Assembly: GCA_030537815.1 (NCBI GenBank)
Contig: JAUNVF010000016.1
Span: 1-44,430 of the forward strand
Length of the DNA stretch: 44,430 nt
Direction of reading: 5' to 3'
From: Tissierellia bacterium
Lineage (GTDB): Bacteria; Bacillota; Clostridia; Tissierellales; Peptoniphilaceae
Part shown: positions 8,188-17,260 of the stretch, piece after piece
Numbering within the stretch: the first letter of the stretch is position 1
How the letters are laid out: every line of letters starts with the position of its first letter
Notes under the pieces: generated by a model
What the model was told of the DNA's origin: nothing
Databases searched by the model: none
The model's input: only the letters and a program-made list of their open reading frames with translations
Translations under genes and position numbers: made by a program

Positions 8188-9132
8188 TTATTCTTCATCT
8201 TTGAAGCCCAGTCCGAACTCTTCAAGCTTACCCTTAACTTCCGCTAAAGATTTCTTTCCGAAATTCTTGATATTACTCATCTCAGCTTGTGTCTTTTCAA
8301 CTATATCTCCAACCGTATGAATACCCGCTCTCTTGAGGCAATTAAAACTTCTCAATGACAGGTCTAAATCTTCGATATTTGTATTAAGCTGTTTTGTAAA
8401 ATCTACTTCTTCTGTCTCCTCTTCCTCTTCTTCCTTTAATGGATGATCGGGAAGTTCTGTGAATAAGCTAAGATAATCTATAAGTATGCTGGCGCCTTTT
8501 GCAGTTACTTCCTGCGCATTCATAGTGCCATTAGTCCATACTTCCAGTATCAGCCTATCATAGTCGATTACCTGACCTACTCTACAGTTTTCAACAGAGA
8601 AGTTGACTTTTTCAACGGGCGTAAAAGAAGCATCGATCGGAATTGTACCTATGGGATCTTCTTCACTCTTATGCTGTTCAGATATACTATAACCCTTACC
8701 TTGAACCACTTCAAGCTCCATATAAATCCTACCCTCTTCGCTGAGAGTCGCTATATGGTGATCCTTATTTACAATTTCGACATCTGCATCTTCCATTATA
8801 TCTCCGGCCGTCACTGTCTTTGGACCTTGTATGTCTAAAGTCAAATTGACCGGACCTTTTGCATGCATTTTAAGTGCAATGCCTTTTATATTTAATATTA
8901 TCTCCGATACATCCTCAATGACACCTGGAATCGTGGAAAATTCATGTAGTACATCTTGGATCATAATCTTTGAGATTGCAGCTCCGGGAAGAGTCGATAA
9001 TAAGACTCTCCTTAAGCTATTTCCCAAAGTAGTTCCATAGCCACGATCAAGTGGTGACACTGCAAATTTTGCATAATTTTCTTCTTCTTTAAGCTCTAAA
9101 ATCTCTATTTTAGTATTTAGTGATTCTGGCAT
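8188..9132 (-). CDS. rpoA: RNA polymerase alpha subunit
   Basis: 314 residues, normal length. The N-terminal domain (about 1-230) mediates dimerisation and binds beta and beta'; it includes [19 protein letters not shown]. An acidic Glu-rich linker near residue 240 leads to the C-terminal domain, with [20 protein letters not shown] and [19 protein letters not shown], which contacts UP elements and activators. RBS AAAGGAGGG precedes the ATG. It is separated from rpsK by a 207-nt gap, where rpsD is found in many related genomes. Confidence 0.98.
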   Translation of the reverse strand: MPESLNTKIEILELKEEENYAKFAVSPLDRGYGTTLGNSLRRVLLSTLPGAAISKIMIQDVLHEFSTIPGVIEDVSEIILNIKGIALKMHAKGPVNLTLDIQGPKTVTAGDIMEDADVEIVNKDHHIATLSEEGRIYMELEVVQGKGYSISEQHKSEEDPIGTIPIDASFTPVEKVNFSVENCRVGQVIDYDRLILEVWTNGTMNAQEVTAKGASILIDYLSLFTELPDHPLKEEEEEETEEVDFTKQLNTNIEDLDLSLRSFNCLKRAGIHTVGDIVEKTQAEMSNIKNFGKKSLAEVKGKLEEFGLGFKDEE

Positions 9133-9339
9133 AAACCATGACCCTCCTTTAAGTTAGGTATAGCTCGAGGGTAACCGATAAAGAGTTTCCGATATTTAAC
9201 TCAAGGATCCTTAAATCGAATTGTCGGTTCGGCTACAATTCCCTTCATGTCATCTCATTATTTATAATGAGTTATACACCGTATTTCCGAAAGTGAAAGA
9301 TCGATTAAATTTCCAATAATAAAGTCAAATCTTCGGAAA
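9133..9339 (-). other. Structured gap between rpsK and rpoA (no rpsD)
   Basis: This 207-nt stretch is the longest break in the rpsJ-rplQ cluster and holds no credible ORF. Reading toward rpoA, ATTTCCGAA at the rpsK stop can pair with TTCGGAAAT 50 nt later. CTCATTA-TAAA-TAATGAG and GAATTGT...ACAATTC are two further 7-bp hairpins, and GAGTT can pair with AACTC. It may be a leader controlling rpoA-rplQ, an mRNA processing region, or the remnant of a lost rpsD. A weak TTTCAC-16-TATAAC promoter-like pair is also present. Confidence 0.5.
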
Positions 9340-9732
9340 TTATACTCTCCTTCTCTTTGGAGGTCTACATCCATTATGCGGTATTGGAGTAACGTCTTTA
9401 ATCATATTTATCTCAAGTCCGGAAGCCTGTAGAGATCTTATAGCTGCTTCTCTTCCAGATCCCGGCCCTTTAACATAAACCTCTACGCTCTTCAATCCAT
9501 GCTCCATCGCTTTTTTAGCAGCTTCTTGAGCAGCTTCCTGAGCGGCATAAGGAGTGGACTTTCTAGAACCTCTAAATCCTAATTGTCCGGCACTAGCCCA
9601 TGATATGACATTTCCATTCATATCAGATAGGGTAACCATAGTATTGTTGAAAGTAGAAACGATGTGGGCCTGTCCTCTTTCAATATTCTTACGTTCTCTT
9701 CTTCTTACACGAGTTTGTTTTTTAACTGCCAA
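9340..9732 (-). CDS. rpsK: 30S ribosomal protein S11
   Basis: 130 residues. Landmarks are [37 protein letters not shown], and the C-terminus [18 protein letters not shown], all typical of S11. It forms part of the 30S platform near the mRNA path, with S7 and S18. It follows rpsM by 15 bp with a strong RBS (AAAGGAGGTAGAAAAG). rpsD, commonly next, is absent here. Confidence 0.98.
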   Translation of the reverse strand: MAVKKQTRVRRRERKNIERGQAHIVSTFNNTMVTLSDMNGNVISWASAGQLGFRGSRKSTPYAAQEAAQEAAKKAMEHGLKSVEVYVKGPGSGREAAIRSLQASGLEINMIKDVTPIPHNGCRPPKRRRV

Positions 9733-9747
9733 TCTTTTCTACCTCCT

Positions 9748-10110
9748 TTACTTATTCTTAGTAGCCAGTCTCTTTGGACCTTTTCTAGTTCTGGCATTAT
9801 TTTTAGTATTTTGCCCTCTGACGGGAAGTCCTCTTTTATGTCTCATTCCCCTATAGCAATTTATCTCTCTTAATCTCTTTATACTCATGGAAACCTCACG
9901 TCTAAGGTCCCCTTCTATTTGATAATGATCAAGTTGATCTCTAATGGCTTGTAATTCGGCTTCGGTAAGATCTTTAACTCTAGTATTCGGATCAACTCCG
10001 GCATCTTTTAAGATCTTATTAGATCTCGATCTTCCTATTCCATATATATATGTCAAACCTATCTCGGCTCTTTTCTCCCTCGGTAGGTCAACTCCTGCTA
10101 ATCTAGCCAA
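9748..10110 (-). CDS. rpsM: 30S ribosomal protein S13
   Basis: 120 residues. The N-terminus [20 protein letters not shown], the helix-hairpin-like [13 protein letters not shown], and the C-terminal [17 protein letters not shown] tail identify S13. It sits in the 30S head, contacts L5 of the 50S subunit and reaches the P-site tRNA. It follows rpmJ closely (17 bp) in the conserved infA-rpmJ-rpsM-rpsK order. RBS GGAGGTG lies just before the ATG. Confidence 0.98.
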   Translation of the reverse strand: MARLAGVDLPREKRAEIGLTYIYGIGRSRSNKILKDAGVDPNTRVKDLTEAELQAIRDQLDHYQIEGDLRREVSMSIKRLREINCYRGMRHKRGLPVRGQNTKNNARTRKGPKRLATKNK

Positions 10111-10127
10111 TTTTACACCTCCAAATC

Positions 10128-10241
10128 TTAACCTTGTTTTTGTTTATGTCTTGGATTGCTGCAAATCACCATAACTCTTCCCTTACGTCTAATGATTTTG
10201 CATTTTTCACATATTTTTTTAACTGATGGTTTTACCTTCAT
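10128..10241 (-). CDS. rpmJ: 50S ribosomal protein L36 (zinc-binding form)
   Basis: A 37-residue gene between infA and rpsM. It begins [20 protein letters not shown] and keeps all four zinc ligands: C11, C14, C27 and H32. This is the ancestral C+ form; many bacteria also carry a zinc-free paralogue for zinc starvation, not seen here. RBS TAGGAGGATATTA precedes the ATG, and a TAA stop lies at 10128-10130. L36 is one of the smallest proteins of the 50S subunit. Confidence 0.97.
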   Translation of the reverse strand: MKVKPSVKKICEKCKIIRRKGRVMVICSNPRHKQKQG

Positions 10242-10255
10242 TAATATCCTCCTAG

Positions 10256-10474
10256 CTACTTGTTCCTCCAGGTAATTCTGCCCTTGGTGAGATCATAAGG
10301 CGATAGCTCAACCACTACCTTATCTCCCGGCAATATTCTGATATAGTTCATCCTCAATTTACCTGAAATATGAGCAATAATTTCATGGCCATTATCTAAT
10401 CTAACTTTGAAGATAGTGTTGGGAAGTGCGTCAACAACTACGCCTTCTACTTCAATTACGTCCTTTTTGGACAT
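10256..10474 (-). CDS. infA: Translation initiation factor IF-1
   Basis: 72 residues, exactly the usual IF-1 length, forming a single OB-fold (S1 domain). Motifs include [40 protein letters not shown], and the conserved end [11 protein letters not shown]-1 occupies the 30S A site during initiation and aids IF-2 and IF-3. It lies between the KOW gene and rpmJ, the standard Bacillota position. RBS AAGGAGGTTTGTAA precedes the ATG. Confidence 0.98.
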   Translation of the reverse strand: MSKKDVIEVEGVVVDALPNTIFKVRLDNGHEIIAHISGKLRMNYIRILPGDKVVVELSPYDLTKGRITWRNK

Positions 10475-10488
10475 TTACAAACCTCCTT

Positions 10489-10770
10489 TTATACATCTTT
10501 AGTATTATAAGGTCTCAAGCATTCACGTATCATAGCATTATTCATGCTTGCAGGTATCGAATCATCTACGATATTTTTAATTATATCTTTGTAGACCATT
10601 AAATGTTTAATTTTCTTTAGCTTCGGTCTTTCTACTCCTCTAAGCTTTCCGTCAACTATTAACACCATTTTGTCGTCTACAATTTTATATACAAGAAAAA
10701 TCCTTCCTTTGTCCCTTCCGGACTTAGACTTGACAACTTGGCCAACTGTCATATCTGTAGTTAGCTCCAT
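10489..10770 (-). CDS. KOW-domain RNA-binding protein (L14e-like)
   Basis: 93 residues. The N-terminal half reads as a KOW/SH3-like barrel: VGQVVKSKSGRDKGRIFLV, followed by hydrophobic strands and a basic loop RGVERPKLKKIKHL. This matches the small KOW proteins encoded between map/adk and infA in many Bacillota (ybzG position in B. subtilis). They are presumed to bind rRNA or ribosomes, but the role is not settled. The C-terminal 30 residues are extra to the core domain. The ATG lies behind an AGGAGTGG RBS, 30 bp after adk; map, often between them, is absent. Confidence 0.8.
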   Translation of the reverse strand: MELTTDMTVGQVVKSKSGRDKGRIFLVYKIVDDKMVLIVDGKLRGVERPKLKKIKHLMVYKDIIKNIVDDSIPASMNNAMIRECLRPYNTKDV

Positions 10771-10800
10771 AATCTAACCACTCCTGACTCTGAAACGGGG

Positions 10801-11451
10801 TTATTTGCTCTCATTAAGAGCATCTAATATTTCTTGAGAGAGCTCGTCAATGGGTTTTGTACCATCAAATGTTAAGATAAGCCCTTCTTTGGTGTAATAG
10901 TTTATCAATGGTTGAGTTTGATTTTCATAGACCTTGATTCTATTTAGGACTGTTTCTTCTTTATCATCATCTCTTTGGATGACTTCAGAATCACATGAAT
11001 CGCATTTTCCATCAACTTTAGGTGGATTACCAGCTACATGATAGGTGGCTCCACAACTCTTACAAACTCTTCTTCCAGCTAATCTCTTGACGAGGATATC
11101 AGTGTCTACATCAATATTTACAACCTTGTCAAGTTCGAGACCTCTTTCGATAAGTCCGGCCTTTAAAGCTTCAGCTTGAGGTATGGTTCGTGGAAAACCA
11201 TCTAAAAGAAATCCACATTTACAATCTTCCTGATCGAGTCTATCCCATACAACTCTTGTAGTAAGCTCATCCGGCACGAGTTTTCCTTCATTCAAATAAC
11301 TTTTAACTTCTTTCCCAAGTTCCGTTTCATTTTTTATATTTGCTCTGAATATATCTCCAGTAGAGATATGCGGAATATTTAAACTATCTATAAGATTAGC
11401 TGCCTGAGTACCTTTGCCAGCTCCCGGTGGTCCAAGTAAAATCAGTCTCAT
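10801..11451 (-). CDS. adk: Adenylate kinase, zinc-lid type
   Basis: 216 residues, the long form. It interconverts ATP + AMP and two ADP. The P-loop is GPPGAGKGT (residues 7-15), the AMP-binding region includes PHISTGDIFR, and the catalytic-site motif is LLDGFPRTIPQAE. The lid carries C130, C133, C150 and C153, which bind structural zinc in Gram-positive enzymes. It lies 17 bp downstream of secY, the usual spc-operon position. RBS GAGGAGAT lies before the ATG. Confidence 0.97.
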   Translation of the reverse strand: MRLILLGPPGAGKGTQAANLIDSLNIPHISTGDIFRANIKNETELGKEVKSYLNEGKLVPDELTTRVVWDRLDQEDCKCGFLLDGFPRTIPQAEALKAGLIERGLELDKVVNIDVDTDILVKRLAGRRVCKSCGATYHVAGNPPKVDGKCDSCDSEVIQRDDDKEETVLNRIKVYENQTQPLINYYTKEGLILTFDGTKPIDELSQEILDALNESK

Positions 11452-11468
11452 TACTTCATCTCCTCAAT

Positions 11469-12746
11469 CTATTTGTTCAAAAATCCCTTGTAATGTCTCA
11501 TTAATAACATTGATTCCATTTGTTTGAATGTCTCAAGTACAACTCCGACTACGATTATAATTGCAGTTCCGCCAAGACCGATTCTAAGTTTAAATATCAT
11601 CGATAATAATGTCGGCATTATCCATAGAATTGCAAGTGCTATCGCACCGACAAATGTGATTCTATTTGATATTCTGCTCATATACTCGCTCGTAGGTCTT
11701 CCAGGTCTTATTCCCGGAATAAATCCACCTTGCTGCTGTAGATTCTTAGAGTACTCGACTGTATTAAATTGGATAGCAGTGTAGAAAAACGCAAACAAGA
11801 TTATAAGTATAACACCTAATATACTCATTATATACACACCGGGATATCCACCCAGTGATAAGTACTTATCTGAAAACGCTCCAAATTTTCCGCCTACGAG
11901 CATACCAATGGTTTGAGGTACAGCTAGTAGTGATGAAGCGAAGATAACAGGCATTACTCCACCCATATTTACCTTAATTGGAATATGAGTAGCTTGTCCG
12001 CCATACATCTTTCTTCCAACAACTCTTTTTGCATATTGAACATTAATTCTTCTTTCACCTTCAGCTATTAAAACTACTCCTGCAACTATCAAAAATGCGA
12101 TAATTACCATTAGGATAGCTTTTACTGGGTGAATTTGACCTGCCATGACTCCTCTTATCCATGCATAAACAGAGTGTGGCAATCTTGATATGATTCCGAC
12201 AAAAATCAGAATTGAAATTCCATTTCCGATTCCTTTTTCAGTTATTAAATCACCGAGCCATACTAGGAACATCGTTCCAGCAATTAGTACGATGATTATA
12301 GATGCTTGCTCTAAAAAGCCCTTTGCAACTATTGCATAAGCAAATAATTTCTTTGCTATACCTAGTGCTTGAAAAGCTCCAAGTATAACAGCACCGATCT
12401 TTGTATACTGCTGTATCTTTTTCTGACCGGCTTCTCCCTCTTTAGATAATTCTTCTAATCTCGGGATTGCTACTGTCAATAATTGTAATATAATCGAAGC
12501 TGTTATATATGGGTAGATACTCATCGCAAAGACAGTAAATTGTCCTAAAGCTCCACCCGTTAACAGGTTCATAAATGATAATAGACTGCCTTCCCCTTGT
12601 TGGAAAATCTGAGCAAGAGCTTCTCTATTTACAAATGGTACCGGTATGGTATTACCGAGTCTAAAGATGACCAACATCAACATAGTAAAGATCAGTTTCT
12701 TTCTGATTTCCTTTACTTTCCAGGCATTTCTCAATGTCTGTAGCAT
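11469..12746 (-). CDS. secY: Preprotein translocase subunit SecY
   Basis: 425 residues with about ten membrane helices. It forms the central protein-conducting channel with SecE and SecG and works with SecA and the signal recognition particle. Motifs include NTIPVPFVN in helix 1, GGALGQFTVFAMSIYPYITASI (plug and helix 2 region), ITEKGIGNGISILIF, and QQGGFIPGIRPGRPT in the cytosolic loop before helix 9. It starts one base after the rplO stop, so it is almost certainly translationally coupled to rplO. Confidence 0.98.
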   Translation of the reverse strand: MLQTLRNAWKVKEIRKKLIFTMLMLVIFRLGNTIPVPFVNREALAQIFQQGEGSLLSFMNLLTGGALGQFTVFAMSIYPYITASIILQLLTVAIPRLEELSKEGEAGQKKIQQYTKIGAVILGAFQALGIAKKLFAYAIVAKGFLEQASIIIVLIAGTMFLVWLGDLITEKGIGNGISILIFVGIISRLPHSVYAWIRGVMAGQIHPVKAILMVIIAFLIVAGVVLIAEGERRINVQYAKRVVGRKMYGGQATHIPIKVNMGGVMPVIFASSLLAVPQTIGMLVGGKFGAFSDKYLSLGGYPGVYIMSILGVILIILFAFFYTAIQFNTVEYSKNLQQQGGFIPGIRPGRPTSEYMSRISNRITFVGAIALAILWIMPTLLSMIFKLRIGLGGTAIIIVVGVVLETFKQMESMLLMRHYKGFLNK

Positions 12747-12747
12747 G

Positions 12748-13197
12748 TTAAATCACCTCAGCCTTTCCCCCTGCAGCACTGATTTTTTCCTCTGCACCTT
12801 TAGTAAATTTGTGAGCCTTGACAGTAAGTTTTTTAGTAATCTCACCATCTCCCATTATCTTTACGCCGTCTTTCATCTTATTGGCCTTGATAAGTCCTGA
12901 CTCTATTAACAATTCAGGAGTAACTTCAGTACCTTCATCAAATCTATCTAAATCTTTTACATTTACATATTCATATTCTTTGGAGAATGGGTTCTTAAAT
13001 CCTCTCTTAGGCAATCTCCTGAAAAGAGGCATCTGTCCACCTTCAAAACCGGGTCTTACTCCACCGCCACTACGGGAGTTTTGGCCATCATGACCTCTTC
13101 CTGCTTGAGTTCCCCAGCCTGATCCATGACCACGACCTACTCTTCTTTTCTTTTTAACTTCTCCACCTTTTGCAGGTTTCAAATCGTGTAATTTCAA
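12748..13197 (-). CDS. rplO: 50S ribosomal protein L15
   Basis: 149 residues, normal length. The Gly/Arg-rich N-terminal extension ([20 protein letters not shown]) threads into 23S rRNA, and [18 protein letters not shown] is diagnostic. The C-terminal globular part begins at about residue 70. The gene lies between rpmD and secY; only one base separates its stop from the secY ATG. RBS TAGGAGGTG precedes the ATG. Confidence 0.98.
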   Translation of the reverse strand: MKLHDLKPAKGGEVKKKRRVGRGHGSGWGTQAGRGHDGQNSRSGGGVRPGFEGGQMPLFRRLPKRGFKNPFSKEYEYVNVKDLDRFDEGTEVTPELLIESGLIKANKMKDGVKIMGDGEITKKLTVKAHKFTKGAEEKISAAGGKAEVI

Positions 13198-13212
13198 GCT
13201 TACACCTCCTAA

Positions 13213-13386
13213 CTAGATTTCCTCAACTTCCAACATAAATTTGACAGTTTCGATCATGCCTCTAATTTGAGGATTGTCTTTTTTCTCGACAACTTGACCG
13301 ATTTTTTTTAAGCCAAGTGCTTCAACCGTCTTTCTATGCTTTTCTAATCTACCAATATTACTTTTAACAAGTTTTATTCTTAGCAT
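13213..13386 (-). CDS. rpmD: 50S ribosomal protein L30
   Basis: A 57-residue gene. It begins [20 protein letters not shown] and continues with [21 protein letters not shown], the classic bacterial L30 pattern, ending EVEEI before a TAG at 13213-13215. It is a small 50S protein near the 5S rRNA region. It sits between rpsE and rplO, 14-15 bp from each, as in other spc operons. Confidence 0.96.
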   Translation of the reverse strand: MLRIKLVKSNIGRLEKHRKTVEALGLKKIGQVVEKKDNPQIRGMIETVKFMLEVEEI

Positions 13387-13400
13387 TTAACTAAAGCCTC

Positions 13401-13907
13401 CTATCCGAGTATTTCTTCTACTGATTTTCCTCTAAGTCTGGCTACGTCTTCTGCTCTTTTAAGGTTTTTGAATCCCTCTATAGTAGCATTAACTATATTT
13501 CTAGGATTTGCAGTACCAAGCGACTTTGAACGAACATCTTTAATTCCTGCAAGTTCACAAACCGCACGAACAGGTCCGCCCGCGATAACTCCGGTACCTT
13601 CAGCTGCCGGCTTAAGTAAAACTCTACCAGCGCCAAAAACTCCGAGAATTTCATGAGGAATCGTAGTATTAACTATCGGCACAGTTATCATTTTCTTTTT
13701 CGCATCTTGTATGCCTTTTCTAATAGCTTCAGGTACTTCCTGAGCTTTTCCGGTTCCAACTCCTACTCTGCCTTTACCGTCTCCGACAACCACAAGTGCA
13801 CTGAATCTGAAATTTCTTCCGCCTCTAACGACCTTGGTAACACGACCTATATGCACAACCCTCTCTTCGAGTTCTTGGCTGTCTCTATGTCTATTGTCTC
13901 TATCCAA
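13401..13907 (-). CDS. rpsE: 30S ribosomal protein S5
   Basis: 168 residues. The N-terminal double-stranded-RNA-binding-like domain ([40 protein letters not shown]) precedes a C-terminal domain with [21 protein letters not shown]5 helps form the mRNA entry channel with S3 and S4 and affects decoding accuracy. The Lys/Gly loop linked to spectinomycin response looks intact. It follows rplR by 17 bp. RBS AGGGAGGTAG lies before the ATG. Confidence 0.98.
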   Translation of the reverse strand: MDRDNRHRDSQELEERVVHIGRVTKVVRGGRNFRFSALVVVGDGKGRVGVGTGKAQEVPEAIRKGIQDAKKKMITVPIVNTTIPHEILGVFGAGRVLLKPAAEGTGVIAGGPVRAVCELAGIKDVRSKSLGTANPRNIVNATIEGFKNLKRAEDVARLRGKSVEEILG

Positions 13908-13924
13908 AATTCTACCTCCCTAAA

Positions 13925-14293
13925 CTAAAATTTAAGTCCGGCTTCTCTGGCACCATCGGCAAGTTCTTTAACTTTTCCATGATACCTATAACCGCTTCTG
14001 TCGAAAACTACATCTGTAATGCCCTTATCCTGAGCTCTTTTACCGATCAATTCTCCAACTTTCTTAGCCGTCTCTTTATTTGCATTCGCCTTCTCTTCAG
14101 ACCTTAATTCTTTATCAAGGGTGGAAGCTTGGACTAATGTCGTACCTGTAGTATCGTCTACCAATTGAGCATATATATTTGTATTACTCTTATATATGGT
14201 CAGTCTCGGTCTGTCAGGAGTTCCGCTTAGTTTCTTTCTTACTCTTGCATGTCTTGCTCTTCTGTTTTTTTGTTTATCTACTGGTTTTAACAT
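13925..14293 (-). CDS. rplR: 50S ribosomal protein L18
   Basis: 122 residues. The basic N-terminus ([19 protein letters not shown]) and the family core [39 protein letters not shown] and the end REAGLKF identify L18. It binds 5S rRNA with L5 and helps attach it to the 50S subunit. It lies between rplF (16 bp) and rpsE (17 bp) in the standard order. RBS AAAGGAGTGA lies before the ATG. Confidence 0.98.
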   Translation of the reverse strand: MLKPVDKQKNRRARHARVRKKLSGTPDRPRLTIYKSNTNIYAQLVDDTTGTTLVQASTLDKELRSEEKANANKETAKKVGELIGKRAQDKGITDVVFDRSGYRYHGKVKELADGAREAGLKF

Positions 14294-14309
14294 CTATGCT
14301 CACTCCTTT

Positions 14310-14846
14310 CTACTTACCGGTCTTGCCGACTTTTCTTCTGATATATTCGCCTTCATACCTTATACCTTTTCCTTTATAAGGTTCAGGTCTCCTATAATCT
14401 CTTATATTAGCAGCATAGTTTCCGACTCTTTGTTTATCAATACCTCTAACTATGATCTGATTTGGACCTGGAACTTCCACTTCTATTCCCTCCGGATCTT
14501 CAAGCTCAATCGGATGAGAAAAACCTAAATTAAGTGTAAGTTTTTTCCCTGCTTTTGCAGCTCTATAACCAGTACCTTCGATTTGTAGGGTTTTCTGGAA
14601 TCCATTTGTAACCCCTTCAATCATATTTGCAATAAGCGTTCTAGATAGACCATGTAAAGATTTATATTTCTTTGATTCTGAAGGTCTTTCAAGCGTTATT
14701 TCACCTTCATTTATATTAATTTTAATTCCATTATCAATTTTCTGTGATAGATTTCCCTTAGGTCCTTTTACTTCGACTAAATTATTATCGACTTTGATAT
14801 CAACGCCCTGAGGGATTTCTATTGGCTTTAAGCCTATTCTTGACAT
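14310..14846 (-). CDS. rplF: 50S ribosomal protein L6
   Basis: 178 residues forming the two repeated L6 domains. Landmarks are [18 protein letters not shown], the mid-region [19 protein letters not shown], and the C-terminal [20 protein letters not shown]6 lies close to the sarcin-ricin loop, where translational GTPases bind. A 53-bp gap separates it from rpsH, slightly longer than its neighbours, with [17 protein letters not shown] before the ATG. Confidence 0.98.
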   Translation of the reverse strand: MSRIGLKPIEIPQGVDIKVDNNLVEVKGPKGNLSQKIDNGIKININEGEITLERPSESKKYKSLHGLSRTLIANMIEGVTNGFQKTLQIEGTGYRAAKAGKKLTLNLGFSHPIELEDPEGIEVEVPGPNQIIVRGIDKQRVGNYAANIRDYRRPEPYKGKGIRYEGEYIRRKVGKTGK

Positions 14847-14899
14847 ATTATTTCCTCCTTGTCATAGCTTACTGAAGCCTAAGCTCCACGAGTGTAATC

Positions 14900-15295
14900 T
14901 TACCAGATATAGCAGATTACCTCTCCACCAACTCCTTCTGCTCTTGCTACTCTATCAGTAACAATACCCTTAGACGTAGAAATTACAGCGATGCCAAGAC
15001 CTCCAAGAACTCTTGGAACTTCTTTATTTTTTACATAAACTCTAAGTCCCGGTCTTGAAATTCTCTTGATACCGGAGATAACTTTCTCATCATTCGGTCC
15101 ATATTTAAGGTCTACTGTAATAGTTCCTTGTACATCATCTTCAGTAACATTGTATCCATTTATATAACCCTCGTCTAGAAGTATCTGAGCGAGGTCCTTT
15201 TTCACTTTTGAAGCAGGGATCTCAACAGAAGCATGCTTTGCATTATTCCCGTTTCTAATTCTCGTAAGCATATCCGCGATAGGATCTGTTGTCAT
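14900..15295 (-). CDS. rpsH: 30S ribosomal protein S8
   Basis: 131 residues. The N-terminus [20 protein letters not shown] and the C-terminal [18 protein letters not shown] are typical of S8. It binds helix 21 of 16S rRNA early in 30S assembly. In E. coli it is also the translational repressor of the spc operon; whether that holds here is unknown. It lies 20 bp downstream of rpsN. RBS AGGAGGTAATAC precedes the ATG. Confidence 0.98.
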   Translation of the reverse strand: MTTDPIADMLTRIRNGNNAKHASVEIPASKVKKDLAQILLDEGYINGYNVTEDDVQGTITVDLKYGPNDEKVISGIKRISRPGLRVYVKNKEVPRVLGGLGIAVISTSKGIVTDRVARAEGVGGEVICYIW

Positions 15296-15315
15296 TGTAT
15301 TACCTCCTCTCGATA

Positions 15316-15501
15316 TTACCAGCTGGCTTTTTTAACTCCAGGGATTTCGCCTCTGTAGGCAAGTTCTCTAAAACATATACGGCAAATTCCATATTTTCTT
15401 AAATAAGCATGAGGTCTACCGCATAATTTGCATCTAGAATACTCTCTAGTGCTAAATTTAGCAGGTCTCTTTTGCTTTGCAATCATTGATTTTTTTGCCA
15501 A
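15316..15501 (-). CDS. rpsN: 30S ribosomal protein S14, zinc-binding type
   Basis: 61 residues, the short S14 form with a complete zinc site: C24, C27, C40 and C43 in [20 protein letters not shown]. It begins [15 protein letters not shown] and ends [11 protein letters not shown], as in other Bacillota. S14 is a 30S head protein. Zinc-free paralogues often replace it under zinc limitation in relatives; none is seen in this window. It lies 12 bp downstream of rplE. Confidence 0.98.
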   Translation of the reverse strand: MAKKSMIAKQKRPAKFSTREYSRCKLCGRPHAYLRKYGICRICFRELAYRGEIPGVKKASW

Positions 15502-15513
15502 GATAAATCCTCC

Positions 15514-16056
15514 TTATTTCTTAAACGGCATTCCCATTAATTCTAAGAAAGCCTTGGCTTCCTCGTCTGTTTTCGCTGTTGTCACTATAATTATATCCAT
15601 TCCCCTGATCTCGTCGATTTGATCGTATACAATTTCCGGGAAAATAAGTTGTTCTTTTATTCCAAGTGCGTAATTTCCCCTACCATCAAATGATGTCGGG
15701 CTTATACCTCTGAAGTCTCTTACACGAGGAAGTGATACGCTCACAAGCTTGTCAAAGAAATCATACATCTTGCTTCCTCTAAGAGTAGTTTTAGCTCCGA
15801 CGCTCATTCCTTCTCTTAGTTTGAAATTCGCTATAGATTTCTTAGCTTTAGTTACAACAGGTCTTTGTCCTGTAATTATCTTTATTTCTTCAACTGCATT
15901 TTCAAGAGCCTTTGGATTGTCTTTAGCGACACCAACGCCCATATTTACTACTATTTTATTTAATTTAGGTACTTCCATGACATTCTTATATTCAAATTTC
16001 TCCATAAGTGCCGGGATTACCTCATTAATATACTTTTCCTTTAATCTGGAAGTCAT
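15514..16056 (-). CDS. rplE: 50S ribosomal protein L5
   Basis: 180 residues. Motifs are [14 protein letters not shown] near residue 30, [18 protein letters not shown], the P-loop-like [20 protein letters not shown], and [19 protein letters not shown] at the C-terminus. L5 binds 5S rRNA with L18 and makes the B1b bridge with S13. It lies 14 bp after rplX and 12 bp before rpsN. RBS AAAGGGGGTACG is G-rich but well placed. Confidence 0.98.
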   Translation of the reverse strand: MTSRLKEKYINEVIPALMEKFEYKNVMEVPKLNKIVVNMGVGVAKDNPKALENAVEEIKIITGQRPVVTKAKKSIANFKLREGMSVGAKTTLRGSKMYDFFDKLVSVSLPRVRDFRGISPTSFDGRGNYALGIKEQLIFPEIVYDQIDEIRGMDIIIVTTAKTDEEAKAFLELMGMPFKK

Positions 16057-16070
16057 TCATCGTACCCCCT

Positions 16071-16385
16071 TTACTTATCGAATTCGCCACTGCATTTTGC
16101 GCAGACTCTTACTTTTTTCCCATTGTCCAATATCTTTTTACCGGATCTTCTTCCTGCACCGCAACTTGAGCAGTATAGCATCACATTTGATGAATCAATA
16201 CCACCTTCAGACTTTACAATGCCACCCGGATTTCTTGGCCCTCTGGGTTTATCATGTCTGGTTTGTATATTAGCTCCTTCTACAATAACCTTGTTTGTCT
16301 TTGGAAAAACTTTTAAAACCTTGCCTTGATGGCCCTTACTTTTTCCAGCAACTACAACAACGGTATCACCGGTTTTTATATGCAT
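16071..16385 (-). CDS. rplX: 50S ribosomal protein L24
   Basis: 104 residues from the second of two adjacent ATG codons (16388 and 16385). The second sits 7 nt after AGGAGG and gives the usual MHIKTGDTVVVVAGKSKGHQG start, a KOW motif. GPRNPGGIVKSEGGID follows. The C-terminus has CSSC and CAKC pairs that could bind zinc, as in many Bacillota L24 proteins. L24 starts 50S assembly and lines the tunnel exit. Initiation at the first ATG would add one Met only. Confidence 0.96.
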   Translation of the reverse strand: MHIKTGDTVVVVAGKSKGHQGKVLKVFPKTNKVIVEGANIQTRHDKPRGPRNPGGIVKSEGGIDSSNVMLYCSSCGAGRRSGKKILDNGKKVRVCAKCSGEFDK

Positions 16386-16400
16386 CATTAAGCCTCCTAA

Positions 16401-16769
16401 CTAAAGCACTTCCGGAGCCAGAGAAATTATCTTCATGAAATTTCCTGCTCTCAGCTCTCTGGTCACGGGTCCGAAAATTCTGGTCCCTACCGGATTTTTA
16501 TCATCTTTTATTATAACAGCGGCATTATCGTCAAACTTAATATATGAACCGTCATTTCTCTTGACACCATCTTTTGTCCTAACTATAACGGCCTTAACTA
16601 TTTCGCTTTTCTTAACAACCCCGCCGGGTGCTGCTGCTTTAACCGAGCAGACGACAATATCGCCTATTCTAGCATATTTTTTATTTGTACCGCCTAAAAC
16701 TCTTATTACCAGAAGTTCTTTAGCGCCTGAATTGTCAGCAACTCTCATGCGACTCTCAGTTTGTATCAT
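16401..16769 (-). CDS. rplN: 50S ribosomal protein L14
   Basis: 122 residues, the invariant bacterial length. It begins [20 protein letters not shown] and contains [19 protein letters not shown] and [21 protein letters not shown]14 forms intersubunit bridges with 16S rRNA and is where the silencing factor RsfS docks in many bacteria. It follows rpsQ by 24 bp and precedes rplX by 15 bp. RBS GGGAGGCTTATT lies before the ATG. Confidence 0.98.
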   Translation of the reverse strand: MIQTESRMRVADNSGAKELLVIRVLGGTNKKYARIGDIVVCSVKAAAPGGVVKKSEIVKAVIVRTKDGVKRNDGSYIKFDDNAAVIIKDDKNPVGTRIFGPVTRELRAGNFMKIISLAPEVL

Positions 16770-16793
16770 AATAAGCCTCCCTTCCGGCCTGAA

Positions 16794-17048
16794 TTATTTA
16801 GCCTTTTCTATTATATCGACAAGTCTCCATCTCTTATGCTTAGAAAGAGGTCTCGTCTCCATTATTCTTACCTTATCTCCAATTCCACATTCATTATTCT
16901 CATCATGCGCTTTAAATTTATTAGTCCTTTTAATTTGCTTCTTATAAAGAGGATGAGTCACAAATGTAGAAATCTCAACTACTATTGTCTTATCCATCTT
17001 ATCGGAAACGACTGTTCCTATTCTCGTTTTACGACTATTTCTTTCCAT
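16794..17048 (-). CDS. rpsQ: 30S ribosomal protein S17
   Basis: 84 residues, an OB-fold protein. It begins [20 protein letters not shown] and contains [20 protein letters not shown] and [21 protein letters not shown]17 is a primary 16S rRNA binder of the 30S body. It lies only 5 bp after rpmC, so translational coupling is likely. Confidence 0.98.
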   Translation of the reverse strand: MERNSRKTRIGTVVSDKMDKTIVVEISTFVTHPLYKKQIKRTNKFKAHDENNECGIGDKVRIMETRPLSKHKRWRLVDIIEKAK

Positions 17049-17053
17049 TTAGA

Positions 17054-17260
17054 TTAGGCCTCCTTCCCGATTTTTAGTTCACGTTCTCTCACAATAGTTT
17101 TAACTCTTGCAATATCTTTTTTGATGCCCTTTATAAGCATAGGATTATCTAATTGACCGGTCGCATGTTGAAAACGCAGGTTAAATAGCTCAACCTTCAG
17201 GTCATTTAATTTAGCATTTAAATCACTGTCATTTAATTTCCTGATTTCAGCAGTTTTCAT
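17054..17260 (-). CDS. rpmC: 50S ribosomal protein L29
   Basis: 68 residues, mostly helical, with the family pattern [35 protein letters not shown] and [14 protein letters not shown]29 sits beside L23 at the exit tunnel, near the binding sites of SRP and trigger factor. Its ATG overlaps the rplP stop by one base (TAATG), which implies coupled translation. Confidence 0.97.
   Translation of the reverse strand: MKTAEIRKLNDSDLNAKLNDLKVELFNLRFQHATGQLDNPMLIKGIKKDIARVKTIVRERELKIGKEA

Noticed and set aside
9133-9339. Truncated rpsD in the rpsK-rpoA gap
   Set aside because: At 207 nt the gap is about a third of an S4 gene, and I found no S4-like reading frame in it.
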